From the NCBI GenBank assembly GCA_027405735.1, contig JAPEHQ010000005.1:1488001-1552000 (forward strand): a stretch of 64,000 nt of DNA. The letters are read 5' to 3'. The position numbers and the translations under genes are program-made. The notes below the pieces were generated by a model, which saw nothing but the letters and a program-made list of their open reading frames with translations, did no database searches and was not told the DNA's origin. Of this stretch, positions 11,927-23,470 are shown piece by piece (the stretch's first letter is position 1; every line of letters begins with the position of its first letter). Source of the stretch: Mucor racemosus. Its lineage: Eukaryota > Mucoromycota > Mucoromycetes > Mucorales > Mucoraceae.

Positions 11927-14900
11927 TCAAGAAATCAGGCTATTAATAAGTCCTTCCATTTCCATTATACTGTATTTTCTTAATATTTCATGTTGTTGTA
12001 GTATTCTGTATTTGACTGAATGCGTCAGATATTGATACTTTTTCAGTAAATCACCATCTAAATATGTTGTAATTTCTTGATGGTGCTGGATCTGTTGTAA
12101 TTTTGGTTTGTAATTTCTCCATGATGAATATTTGAGATTCCCAATACTGGTATTTTCTATTAAAATATATTGTTGTAATACAGAAAATAATTCGAATGAT
12201 CTCTGTGATATAGTCTTCACAGTGCCAATGGAGCCATGTACAGTTGCAAATGTGAATGGTTTTTCGATTGATTTTGTTAAAGAATCTTTATCTTTGATGC
12301 CAGTTGATAGCACATCTACCAAAGTATCTAATAATAGCAGTTTTTATCTTAGTCATCTGTTATATGTATATACATATTAATATACATTTCGGCTTTACCT
12401 GGCCGGAAGCAGTTGATTAATGACCCAACATGAAATCCTCCTTTTAATTGTAATTTCGATACATTTCCATCGTTATTTTGATTTTCATCTAATGCCAAAG
12501 TAAAGATATTATTTCTATCATCAGCTCCAATATATGTGTAATCATTGACAAATTTGACAGCTGTCATCCACGCTGGTTTACTATCGACTGCCAACAAATC
12601 TAATTTCAAAGGGTCTTGATTTGTCATTTTTAAAACTGACATGGATCGCATTAAATCACCAACAAGCACTTTATCTCCTCGAGTATCTAAACTTAATGCC
12701 AATACATTTTTATGAACATTGATTTCAAATGACACTCTTTGGCCTATAGGCAAATCTGGACTAAATTTAGTCAAGCAATAAATCTATGCAAAGCATTGTC
12801 AGTGTTGGTGCATATATAACAATGATGCCACTTTTTTTTTTTTTTTTACTTACAGAGCCATTCACACATGCTACAACAGAATTTTGAAATGCTTTCATAT
12901 CGTATATAATACCAGGTTGTTCTATCGCTTCAAGCAATTCAATCTTGTAATTATCCTTTATATCAAACACTAAAATACGGCCATGGCTTGCATCTGGATC
13001 ATCGGCATTTTCAATAACAGTACCCACAAATAAATACTCTTTATTGGGATATCCATTAAAACTTGCCATTACCATACTTTCAACAGTTTCGATTCCAGGT
13101 AAAGCATATGTATCCAATACTGTAATGGGGGTTAGTCTAATCAATCTCAATTGAAACACATAGTTACTATGGTTACCTTGAAATGTCTGTGCGTCCAAAA
13201 TACGAATGTTTCCTCTACTTGTTAAAAATCCATTATGGTTGTTTTTTTCTTTATAAACTGTACCAACAGCTAATGCTTTTGCTTGATTCATATATCGAAT
13301 CCGAACAGGCATATCTTTTTCAATTTTAAACTTGTTGTGATGAAGTTTTTGATTTGCATCAATTTGTCCAAATAATAAACCACGGTCAGTCATTAATAAA
13401 ATATGTTGATTAAATGTTGTAAATGCAAAGATATCCTAAAGAACATTTTAGAATGCTTCCATGTTATTCTTGTTGCTATTGTCAGTTCAAACCTTTATAT
13501 TGACGGCAGAGAAAAATAGAGTTCCTCTTAAACTAGATACGATAGTTGGTCTACTTCCTGCGATAAAAACCTTCTTTTGTTCTTGATGTACATAGGGGTA
13601 CATGGCTGTGCAGTAAGTTCCTACCATTGTTTGTCTTTCGTTTTTTATATGCGCCACGTTTCCCTTAAATTGTATTTCATTACTCAATAATTGTCCATCA
13701 CCAAGTAACACCATAAAGTAATGTTTATGTTCAAATCTTGTAATCAACAAGTCTCGAGGTCCAGTTTCTTTAAGTGTATACTCCAAAACAGTTTCTAAAT
13801 TTGGGAGCTGTAATAATAAAGCTCTTGGCTTTGACCACATACCAATTAATACGTAATCGTTGTCAATACCATCTTCTATAAGAGGACATAATCGAATGCA
13901 AGCAACATCAGGTAACTGTAAATAACTAATCTGTCTAAATGTGTCTCTTGCACAGTCAAAATAAACCAGCATGCCTCTACCACAACAAATCACACATTGA
14001 GTTGCATTCACTTGCGCAAGAGCAATATATTCTCCTTTTGGTGGTTTCCATTCGTGTAATAGTGTGCCTTGGTCTCCCAAAGTCATGATACGTGCTGATA
14101 ATTTGGTGATTTGTATTAAATGGCCGCGATTATTGACTGTAGTAGCAAGCGTGATATCATTATGTACAATGGCACCGTATTTCGCGATTTCTCTCATTTC
14201 TGTATCCTTTGTTTGTTGTAATATTATAGTTTTGTCAAACGTTGAAATGATGAGGGTATCGCATAATCTATATTAAATGTGTATTAGCATATTTGTTTTT
14301 GTATGTAAATATCAAAACTCACTTTTTAGGTATTATTAATGGGAAAACTTGTGTAATCAGTGGTATATTAAGTTCATATTGCTCCAAGAATCCAACCCCA
14401 TTTTCTACAACACGCAAACTGCCATCTTTATCCACTCCTGAACAGCATACCATAGTTTGCTTTCCTTGCTGATCATAATCAAATAGACAGAAATCCACTA
14501 TAGGTCCAAGGTTTGAAAATGTATGTAGAGTCTCAACAGAAAATTTGGATCCTACTTTATTTAGCCTTATCACACATGGATCACCTTGCAAAGATCCAAT
14601 ATAAAACAGATTATTTCCTAAATCAGTGATTGAATTAGGAATGCATGTCTGTCCAATTGTTCTACTGTGGATTTGATGTACTTTCAAATTGGTGATATCA
14701 AATGTCAACATATATAAATATCCTTCAGCGTCTCCAATCATACAATGATCATAACTATTTTCCAGGAATGTGAATGCTGTAACTACTGTTGGATCAATAC
14801 TCAGTTCCTTTGGCGCACTACCTGGTGAAGAGAAATCGTAATATGAAATGATATACTCTCCAATTGCCAACACACCACCAATTGGATCAGGCACTGGAAT

Positions 14901-15723
14901 TAATGTATGTGTAGTCGCTTCAACTCCAACTTGTAATTTGTCGTTTTCTGTAATTTCGTTTAATCCGGCATTATATCTGAAAGTTTTAATTGTTTTCAAA
15001 TCGTTGATCTCTCCTAATAAAACTGCAATGTTTGATTGATGAATGCCTCTAAGTGAGACCATAGATAAAAAGTCAAATTCGTTTGTTCGGATAGATGATG
15101 GTTCAAATTGCATTGATTTAGAATTTTCTTTGGATTTTCCTTTGACATCTGTCTTGGGTGCTAAAGGCACGGCAAACAAGAGTCCAGTGTATGCACTGAC
15201 AAGGATTGTGCTGGTCTTTAAATCAATCACTGTTGATATAGGTTGATCAGTAACACGAGCATTATGTTCATTCAATCTGCCATGTCCTTCTGTTTGTATT
15301 TTTTGAGCTGTAGTGTCATATGTAATAATGGTGAAGTAATTTTGATCTGTTAATACAAAAAGCGAACACGTTGATTTATTCTATAATTTTTTTTTCGAGT
15401 CAACATTTTGTATGGATGTACTATCAGATTGTTCAACTTACTGGTATAGTGCAAGCCTGTATTTTACTAATTACACCATAAATACTGAATTCCGTTGCTA
15501 ATTTGATACCATCAGCTAAAATAGAGTAAATCTCAATTGTAGAGCCCTTGCTACAACCAGAAAAAAAAATTGTTAGTTGATTTACCAAAATTAGTATCAA
15601 TGTAATCTACCAAACAATTAGGTTGTCATAATCTGAATCAAGAAATTTGCCTTTAGCAGTGCAAGTAACTGCTGTTGGATTGTTGATAGTTGTTACAACA
15701 TGATAACTGTTCTTATTGCTCAT
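11927..15723 (-). CDS. DDB1: DNA damage-binding protein 1 (DDB1), CUL4 adaptor with three beta-propellers
   Basis: Seven exons, in transcription order 15723-15611, 15550-15442, 15380-14323, 14267-13493, 13435-12854, 12783-12399 and 12327-11927, give 1140 aa, the same length as human DDB1. DDB1 links the CUL4 ubiquitin ligase to DCAF substrate receptors in nucleotide-excision repair and chromatin control. Similarity is colinear throughout: an N-terminal block like YHVVTTINNPTAVTC, LGPIVDFCLFDYDQQGKQ at the first propeller end, KVLVGDLMRSMSVL and PAWMTAVKFVND in the last propeller, and the helical C-terminus with YLDGDLLKKYQYL. Frames join cleanly at all six introns and no stop interrupts. It follows the ASE1-like gene head to tail, with about 270 bp between the ASE1 start and the DDB1 stop. 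Fungal DDB1 is absent from budding yeast but common elsewhere. Confidence 0.96.
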
Positions 15724-16620
15724 GATTGATACTATTATAGAAGAAAGTATAATGTCGAGATTTGTTGCACACTGTATTTGACAAATTTTATACTCGCGTT
15801 TTCAAGGTCACGTAAATCATTTGTTGAACTATCATTGTACAAAGGTCTCACTATTGGTAATTTAGTAGTAATGGCATATTTAGGCCATATTCAGCAACTT
15901 TCTTCATCTAAAGGTCTCTTCTCCAGCAAGACAAAGACTTTTTTTTTTTCGGAACTTCACATATGTATAATGTTAAAATTGCAAAAAAAAAAAAAAAAAA
16001 AAAAAAAACTGAATCATTAGTATCTACCAATTTTCAATGATTTTGGAAACCATATTACACCAAATTAAAGATGCAATTTACATAATAAGTTTGTATTAAT
16101 GCCTAAGATGATTCGAAGCCTCTGGTCTGGTATTTTTAATACCTAGAAATGTAAAAACAAAAAACAAAAATAGGGTTTATTTAATATTTCTTGGTCGTAG
16201 CTTTTTGTCTTCGACTGTTCGTATAATATATCATTATTGGATTTGAAATTTCAGAAAAAAATTGATGCTAAAACAACTTCAGCACAGATGAGATTATATA
16301 TACTACATAAAAAGACGTTTAGTTACCAATATCTGTAGCTGTCATTGATCTATATATACACTACATTTGGCTGGTTTAGAGTCTGCCTGGTGCTATTTCG
16401 AATTTGGGTTTTGGGATAATGCGCAGAGCCACAAACTCCACTCGAAAAAGTAGGCATTTTATTTCTACAGTTTAATCAACAAATCAGTAGATACCAACAG
16501 TTATAATTTTAGATACTGTACTGTTACAGCTACAGTATGCAGTATAATTTGAAACTTGCAGTTCATTTGGATCAATATTCATTGATTGCCAGCATTTTTC
16601 CAGTTGCTTAATTTATATTT
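15724..16620. other. Region upstream of DDB1, start of the repeat-rich tract
   Basis: The DDB1 promoter must lie in the right-hand flank of its start codon, after 15724. A pure A run of about 24 nt sits near 15984-16008. The rest is AT-rich without coding sequence or a repeat I could match elsewhere in the window. Confidence 0.4.
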
Positions 16621-17135
16621 CAAGCAGAGAAACAGGCGGTTTCACTTAAAAACATGTGCTCTGCTCCTTCAAAAACAGTTGTTAGCTAATGAACCCAAGG
16701 TATGTTATTTGTACATCTACTGAGCATTAAGTGTAGCACCAAAATTCAGTTTCGAACCATTATTTGATTTTATAGAAAATTTCAGAGAATATCTGAAGCA
16801 ACCCATACAAAATAGTGTAAAATGGTGCGTGTTTTCATTTCCCCATTTCCATAGCGTAGGGTTGCTGTCGAGCCCAGCTTATTCTAGTAAATTTGGCTGG
16901 CAAAACCCGGCTCGACACCGATATTACCATAGCGAGTCGGTGGAGGTCAAACCTTTGCAATTCTGTGGGTAAACACTAGATCTATTTATTATTGCAATGG
17001 AGGGGAGGGGGGGCTCATTTGGATTCATATTCGGCGAGAACTGGTACGCTTACTGACCTTAATAGATGCAAAAAAAAGCAGCTAGTAAACTTGTTATTCA
17101 AAGTTACCGAATGTGCAATGACCTACGGATATACG
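16620..17135 (+). repeat. Family B repeat, fragment B5
   Basis: The segment matches 60950-61260 (shared GCAGAG.AA..CAGG, then CCTTCAAAA.CAG and GAATATCTGAAGCA) and continues into blocks also seen at 38920-39060 and 62020-62160 (TTTGCAATTCTG, CATATTCGGCGAGAA, AACTTGTT). It is interrupted by a 70-bp mini-MITE at 16857-16926. Ends are approximate. Confidence 0.6.
16857..16926. mobile_element. 70-bp hAT-like mini-MITE (mini-MITE copy 1)
   Basis: The element starts TAGGGTTGCTGTCGAGCC and ends with an imperfect inverted copy (GGCTCGACACCGATATTA); 13 of 18 terminal bases pair. It is flanked by a perfect 8-bp direct repeat, CCATAGCG, at 16849-16856 and 16927-16934. The paralogous family B copy near 61205-61225 lacks the insert. 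An 8-bp duplication and a TA(G) terminus point to mobilisation by a hAT transposase. A second copy is at 60815-60888 and a truncated one at 39097-39140. Confidence 0.72.
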
Positions 17136-17617
17136 GGAGAATATTCTTTATAGTTACAAAAAAAAACCAATGTAAATTCCAGGTATAGAATTACATTATT
17201 GGGTCAACTTAAATAATACCACATCACCTTATATTAGATTATATAGATATAATACATAATAAAATCTCTCCACTCTCCACCTTATTCTATAATTGAAATA
17301 AAGTTTATATGTATTATTTCTCAATGATTATAACTCTAATGATCATGTCCAGATAACCTATTAAGAATCTACGATGAACAAAGCCTTCTGTGCCCATTAT
17401 TATTATTACATTAATCAACAAGCTCAATATTTAGTCAGTATCCCAAACAATTGCCACACTTGATATACGATCCAATATGGTCAATGCTCTGCATGATTTA
17501 CGCCTTTACTACGACCGACCTGTGCTGCACAAGATGATTTTGTTGTGCTGAGGTAGGCTGTACACTATAGCCTGATGAGTTGTTACACCCACTGAATAAT
17601 GGCTAAAAAGATAACAA

Positions 17618-17870
17618 GATGCACATGGGCACAACAAAAGAAACTGCACACGAGCATAACGAAAAGCCTGTATGTGCAGAGTTATAGATTCTGTCCGTGT
17701 GCATGACATTAATCCCATGTGTGTGTGCATAATAGTAGAATTGTCCATAAGCATATTATTATCCCTATTTGTGCATCAATAATAAAATCTGACTATGAGC
17801 ATAATGATCTGATTGTATGGGCACAAATTGGCTTGTACATGAGCATCGTGCCGTTCTCAAAACTATATTG
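17618..17870 (-). repeat. Degenerate ~48-bp tandem minisatellite in copy A1
   Basis: About five diverged units follow each other, with starts near 17651, 17697, 17747, 17795 and 17839. Each begins with a GAGCATAA-like core and holds a TGTGCA/GGGCACA core about 25 bp later, usually closing with TCTGTCC or a variant. The same array recurs in the other family A copies near 37640-37900, 42440-42680 and 63320-63560. Confidence 0.6.
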
Positions 17871-18914
17871 CATTTTTTACTGGAATAATGCGTTTTTAAA
17901 TTACGTTTGCTTTTATTAATATAAATTATAGACAATACAATTCAATGCGTTGTTGATGTAAAGCACCGCATGCAAGAGCCAATATATTTACGATTATCAT
18001 CATTTGTAAATATGTTTGTAGCTGTAATATTTGCAGCAACAATGGTTTTTACTCGAGCATAAACTTAAATAACACTTACCGCTTAAATTTATATGCAAGC
18101 CAAATCAAAGATGATAGATGTTACTTTATCACACATAAAATGTAAACAAATTAACCTTCTTCTTTAAACTTACTGTTTTAGTTTATGATTGTCAGTTGGA
18201 AAAAGACTTGTTTTCAGATATAGCCACAACAATCAATACTGTGGTTATTAGGCATGAAATTAGATTTTTTTTTGTTTATTTCTATATCCTTTGAATTTTA
18301 TCACTTTTCTGGAACATTTCGTGGGTTTGTAGCAAGTTCCAGCTTTTCATTGAGTAGATACGAATATCATTGCCTTCGATTTGATCTGGTAATCAAAAAA
18401 TATGTCCAACAATACAGTAGTCAATAATGATATTTGGTCTTAGAATGCGGTTAAATAAAAGTATCAGTCTCTAATATAACGACTGCAACCTATATTAAAA
18501 ATATTAGTCCCTTATATTAGTATGCATATTCAGATAAAAGAAAAGAATCCCAGTATGATAATAGTCTGATATGCCTTATCAAACGGTGAATATATCAGTG
18601 GAATATGAAAACAAAAAGAGAGAAACAACAAACATAGAAAAGGATTTTCAAGGCTTTACATTATTTAGTGCAATTAAAACCCTGTTAAATTGCTCATTTC
18701 AGCCAATGTAAAAACAGCATCACGACGCATGAACTATATATTATTAGAAAAAATAGGCAATATCTGTTATCATAGAAACATACATTTTTTTTACCAGAAA
18801 ACCCTTCTATCATATCATACATTCATTAAAAAATTGCAAACGCGAGACCGTAGAGCGACGCCATAATTGAGCATAGCAAAATTGAATGGCTACATCTCTT
18901 ATACTATGGTATAT

Positions 18915-19132
18915 TGTCGGTTTTCGCCCTTTTATTTAGTTTCAATTCCTATTAGAACTGACATTTAATAGAAATTATAGTATAAATATCTTCAGGAACC
19001 GAGACCTAACAGCTCTTGGTTCCCTTTTCATTTTATAATAAAGACCCTACGTTCTCCGTGATTGAATCGCTACCTAGTCTCTTTATTACTTTCCTCTTTA
19101 TAAAAATAAGATCTATTTCCCAATAACTCTCA
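18915..19132. mobile_element. Solo LTR inserted in family A copy A1
   Basis: The 218-bp sequence starts TGTCGGTTTTCG and ends AATAACTCTCA, the TG...CA form of an LTR, with a perfect 5-bp target duplication TATAT (18910-18914 and 19133-19137). The paralogous site in copy A3 (near 41381-41393) lacks it. A related LTR lies at 34699-34930. Both contain a GACCTA.AAGCTCTT-type block and a CCTACGTTCTCC block. No internal retrotransposon sequence remains, so it is a solo LTR left by recombination. The strand of transcription is not certain. Confidence 0.82.
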
Positions 19133-19849
19133 TATATATCTTAGTTTTAAGAAAAAAGGGGTTTTTTTTAAAGTTTTCTTATATTTAACTACCTACGGTC
19201 TGAAAATTCAGACTTTGTAGCGGACATTTTCGGGACTCATTTTTATCCTTACCAACACTCATGATTTGAATCAAAAAACAGAAAAATCAAATTTTGATAC
19301 CAAAATCAACGTTTAAATATACTACATTGTGAGAGAAAATTGTAGCCATAGCTAATACACATCTTATAAAAACTTAATATTAAATGTTAAGTAATGAAAC
19401 TTTGTATTTTTGCCCCAAAAACGGATTTTTGGTTAAGGGATTTTCATGTAATATTTTGCAATAACAAGGGTTGTTATTTTTTATTGATCAAATAGAGTGC
19501 TAAATTGGGTACATGTGTATATTTTTTATTTTTATAATTGGTAGTATAATTAACTCTAGATTTGCAAAATCAGAAAAAAAATTTAAAAAATGTCAAAATT
19601 GATGATCTGGACAAAAATAATTTTCTAAATTAATATTCCGCTTATTAGCCCTGTAAGTCTTAGAAATAAGAGATTTTATCATACTTGAGAACTTTTTTAA
19701 GAATTTACGATGTTGTACCCACTTATATCAAGCTTATTACTGCAAATATTTACGTATTTTAATATTATGTGGTAGTTTATTTGATGATAATATAGCCTTA
19801 CTTTATAATTATTGCGCTAGAGGTGATTTAATTTAAATTTTAGTCTTAC

Positions 19850-20082
19850 CTATCCAGTATCATAAACATAATCATGGCCATCATTGGAGCCTATTGTCGC
19901 ATTTTTACCCTCCTCTTTGTCCCAAACCAATTTATTCAATGCATTACCAAAACCAACGTAAGTACTTACAAATGGTTCTCGGTATTTGCATTCAAATTCC
20001 ATAAAATAAATTGACTGATTCCATTCACAGTATTATGAAATGTATCATTAGCCCGCCTTATGATAAATGTCAATCTAAAATC
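19850..20082 (-). pseudogene. Decayed dynein intermediate chain C-terminal exon(s) in copy A1
   Basis: The reverse strand encodes pieces aligning with the last WD repeats of cytoplasmic dynein intermediate chain: LWNLNA followed about 30 codons later by ALNKLVWDKEEG and DGHDYVYDTG. In the intact family the region reads roughly D(M/G)DG...LWNLN, then ALN.(V/L).W...G...A.GDS.G....YD(V/I)GE. Frame shifts and substitutions break it here. Intron-like edges remain (TTTTAG before, GGTAAG after), so it came from genomic DNA and not from spliced mRNA. Copies A2 and A3 carry the same segment. Confidence 0.6.
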
Positions 20083-20420
20083 GAAAACATCCCATTATTA
20101 TCATTATTATAAGCTATGAAAAGCTTGATTTTTAAAAATAGAGCAATTAAATAAAAAACAAGATGATACTAATAATAGCATATGGTGAGTATTTAACATC
20201 TAAATAAGTTTGATGAAGTATACTTTTAAACCCTTTTAAAAATCCTGAGGCAAACACAGCATCTTGGTCCTGTAACTTCTATCAATCAAAATGTTGCGAT
20301 TTTCACCACATAATAAATGCACTTTTTATCAATCTTGACCTCAATGTACATTGCGTATCAGTTATTTACCGGTTGTATTTTCTTTGATTAGTTAATAATC
20401 AGTCATATTAATAAACGACT

Positions 20421-21852
20421 ATCTGTATCATTACCAAATAAAAGTATCAATGCTTCAAGAGTTTTCTGCATATCAAATTATGTAATTTAGTAGCAATGAT
20501 TGCACTTAACTATGCTTTTTGAATCTTCTATTGATGTTAATCAGGATAATTAGTACTTCCATTCAAAAGTAAGCTTCGCTTTATGCGTTTATATTCACCC
20601 ATTCAATAAATGACATTGAATTTATTATCTGTTATATCAATCAACCAACTTCATCTTGATTCGATACATTTGACAATTTAATGCCGAAATTACACTTGAG
20701 CCACCAGGTATCGCCACAAAAAAATTTCGTACAGGTCGATGAAGCATCGCAATTTGGACAATTGTTTTGTGTTTATAGATCTAAGCTCTCTCACACATTT
20801 ATAAATCTCTGCATAAAACATATCTCTATCTGTTTAATTTAACTGAAATATATTGAACGCCAAAATCGTACTTGATAAAACGCCTTACTTTATTGCGAGT
20901 TAGCACAACTAATTTAATGCTAGTTTAGTATCAGTAGTTGAATTAGATAAATTTGAGGTTAGACGACGACTCATTTTAATAGTTTTGCATATCATAAGCT
21001 AATAATGGAGCGTTATTATAGATAAGCTAGTCAAGGATGGGGAGTTAACTCTAATGGACGAGCAAGGCGATTAGCAGTATAAACAGAATATTAAAATCAA
21101 ATATAGCAATTGAATGAGCAGGAGATGATAAATCATGTAAATTAGCATAATTGAATTGTTTCAAGCGTTTTGAACTGAATACCCTTTACTTTTGTCCTAT
21201 AAAAAATTTATTTATTAGTAATGTCAATTAACAAGTAATGATTATGGTGTACCTTTGATAGTTGGTAATGGTATACAAGACAAAATCTCGTTTTTCTCAT
21301 CTTGTTGGCCATTAAATAGAAACAAATATTTTTTAGGGATTAAATAAATTAACATGATTTTATTCATTCATTTATTTAAATCAAGTAAATACTATGCATA
21401 CTTTTATAATCATCAGTTTTTCTCCAGATAGATAATCAACTTTAGACCAAAAAAGCATTGATTATAACGTAGATAATGGAACAAAATGACTAAGTCTTGG
21501 TTTCTTTTTTTTTTGTTCGAAAAAAATACTATAATGCACCCTAAAATTAATAGTTAATAATTTATTTCCAAATAAACAATAGGAAAAACATGTAGTTGTA
21601 TCTGCTACTTGATTTCAGTTTATGAAAAGCATTGGTCTTTTGTTGTAGTTTTAAACGTAAATGTTTTATCAATAACAATAAGAATTGAACAAGAGTAAAA
21701 GGTGGAGTTTATTCAATATACAATGTGAGGATATATGTAATAGACGGCAATCTCGGGTAATACAATGATGATATGGGTACACCCAGGACTGAGACTATAA
21801 AAATAGACATCGGTAATGCCATATATAGATTCTGATATAACAGTAAATAAAA
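20421..21852. other. Unassigned AT-rich sequence between copy A1 and the pogo-type MITE
   Basis: No coding sequence was recognised. Weak similarity to the left flank of copy A3 may extend a little past 20420. Otherwise nothing was recognised. Confidence 0.35.
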
Positions 21853-21854
21853 TA

Positions 21855-22359
21855 CAGTCGTGATTCGATTTAGTGGAATTGTTGGGAGGGAGAAAAGTGT
21901 CCACTAAATCGAATTTTCCACTAAATCGAATAAATCATTTTCCGTAATATTGGATCAAAAAATGAGAATAAAAAGACGTTACTAGTTTATAGTATTAAAT
22001 AATATTTTTAATAATAAAGGCTTTTCATATGCAAGCAACTGAATTGAACAGTGGATAACAAGAAATTTAATAAAAGACTGAGGTAAATTAGGCACGTGAT
22101 TTGGTTACTCTCCATATTTCTTCTAATTTCATGGCTACCAGATCAAGCTATTGCCGGCTAAATACAGTTTTATCCAATAATATTTATATACAGTATTACT
22201 AATATAGTGGACTGGTAGAAACGAAATTGTCCACTATCCACTGAATCGATTCAGTGGATTTAGGCAGTAAAATTATTAAAAAAAAAAACGGGAGATTTCA
22301 AACTGTCCATTAAATCGAAAATCCGTTATTTATGAGTCCACTAAATCGAATCACGACTG
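21855..22359. mobile_element. 505-bp pogo/Tc1-type MITE with TA target duplication
   Basis: The two ends are perfect inverted repeats of 23 bp that begin CAGTCGTGATTCGATTTAGT. The flanks are TA on both sides (21853-21854, 22360-22361), as expected for Tc1/mariner/pogo insertion; CAGT-type termini fit pogo/Fot1-like elements. There is no transposase frame, so it is non-autonomous. The motif CCACTAAATCGAA recurs inside both ends, and a perfect 22-bp palindrome lies at 22237-22258. Confidence 0.85.
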
Positions 22360-22361
22360 TA

Positions 22362-22979
22362 GTGGAGAAGAAAGAAAAATAACTCTAAATCAATCGATTT
22401 TGTGTGTTACAAACAGAAATTTACAAAGAAATAAATACTTTTAGTGCTGCCAAACAGATTGTTGTCGTTGTTCCCATTTGGACCCCGAAAGAAGAGCATG
22501 GGAAGAACTCTTTCAAACCCCAAATTTCAAATTGATATATCTCGTCAATAAGGCAATTCTGTTGAATCAGAGTAACTCACATCTGCTTTAAACCATTCAA
22601 ATCATCTTCATTATAATTATTATGATTGATACACTTTTTTAGTAAATTGACTAAAAAACCTTGATCTCATTGCTTTGCTTATCTGGGCTGCCTGATCTGC
22701 ACAAATGTTTTTATTCTGCCCATCTGTGCGGATCATTTTACCCATGAGAAGCATAGCTCGGCCGTAATGACTAGTGAGTCACCTAGGCTTAATTGGATAT
22801 ATATATATATATATATGAAAATAAACTCATTTTAGATTAGCCATAATATAATTAGAGGATTTGAATATAAAATAAGATGCTTCCATTTTATAATAAAGTT
22901 TTTTAGTTCTAGTGTGCTCTTTCATTTTATAACAATTTCTTTTTATTTTTATTAAACGATTTAGTACACATTTTAGCTT
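22362..22979. other. Unassigned sequence with a short TA microsatellite
   Basis: A (TA)n run lies near 22797-22817. No gene was recognised. The right end leads into family B copy B1. Confidence 0.4.
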
Positions 22980-23107
22980 TGAGATTGATATAATCTCCTG
23001 GCGTCACAAGCAGGTGACCAACTTGTTGTTCATGCTTACCGAATGCACTACTATGACCTATGACTCATGGAAGCTGATATCTGAAATATTTGTAGTATCA
23101 ATTCATA

Positions 23108-23470
23108 TAGGAATGGGCTTCGATTCGAGTTTGAATCGAGTTTTAACGGAAACGGCCATTCGATTCGAGTTGGAAAACGGCCCGTTCTTTTGTAACCCAG
23201 ATAAAAAACGGGGTGGGAGCAAGTATTGGTTTGCCTTAAGGAGGCTGTTAATAGCAACATTGTCAAGTTAATATGAGATTATGAATTGATAATAGCATAT
23301 TTGGCAGTTTCACAACTTGAAGTATTTTTTCAATCCTGTTTTCGAGCTTAGCTAACAAAAAAAGAAAAGAAGAAACTCGAATACCCTCATTCGAGTTTGC
23401 ATAAAAAACGGCCCGTTAAAGCAGTCAAACTCGGTTAACCGTAATACGATGCGTTGTTTGTGAAATCCTA
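23108..23470. mobile_element. 363-bp hAT-like MITE, copy 1
   Basis: The element begins TAGGAATGGGCTTCGATTCG and ends GTGAAATCCTA, so the termini are short inverted repeats (TAGGA...TCCTA). An 8-bp target duplication AATTCATA flanks it (23100-23107 and 23471-23478). The homologous family B site near 62190-62210 is uninterrupted and gives the empty allele. Repeated subterminal motifs (GATTCGAGTT, AACGGCCCGTT) resemble transposase binding sites. It encodes no transposase. Only about three differences separate it from the copy at 60316-60678, so both moved recently. Confidence 0.87.

Larger units (their letters stand above)
17255..20420 (-). repeat. Family A repeat, copy A1 (inverted orientation)
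   Basis: Orientation is set so that the dynein-like fragment reads forward. This copy is the reverse complement of 40090-43020 (copy A3) over nearly all its length and of most of 34640-37981 (copy A2). Its right part holds the dynein intermediate chain-like remnant, its left part the ~48-bp minisatellite. A solo LTR (18915-19132) has inserted inside it. No terminal inverted repeats or target duplication could be found for the family, so the class of element is unknown. End coordinates are approximate. Confidence 0.75.

Noticed and set aside
17255..20420. Family A as a Helitron
   Set aside because: Gene capture would fit, but neither a 5' TC / 3' CTRR pair with hairpin nor consistent ends could be seen. 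Kept only as a test.
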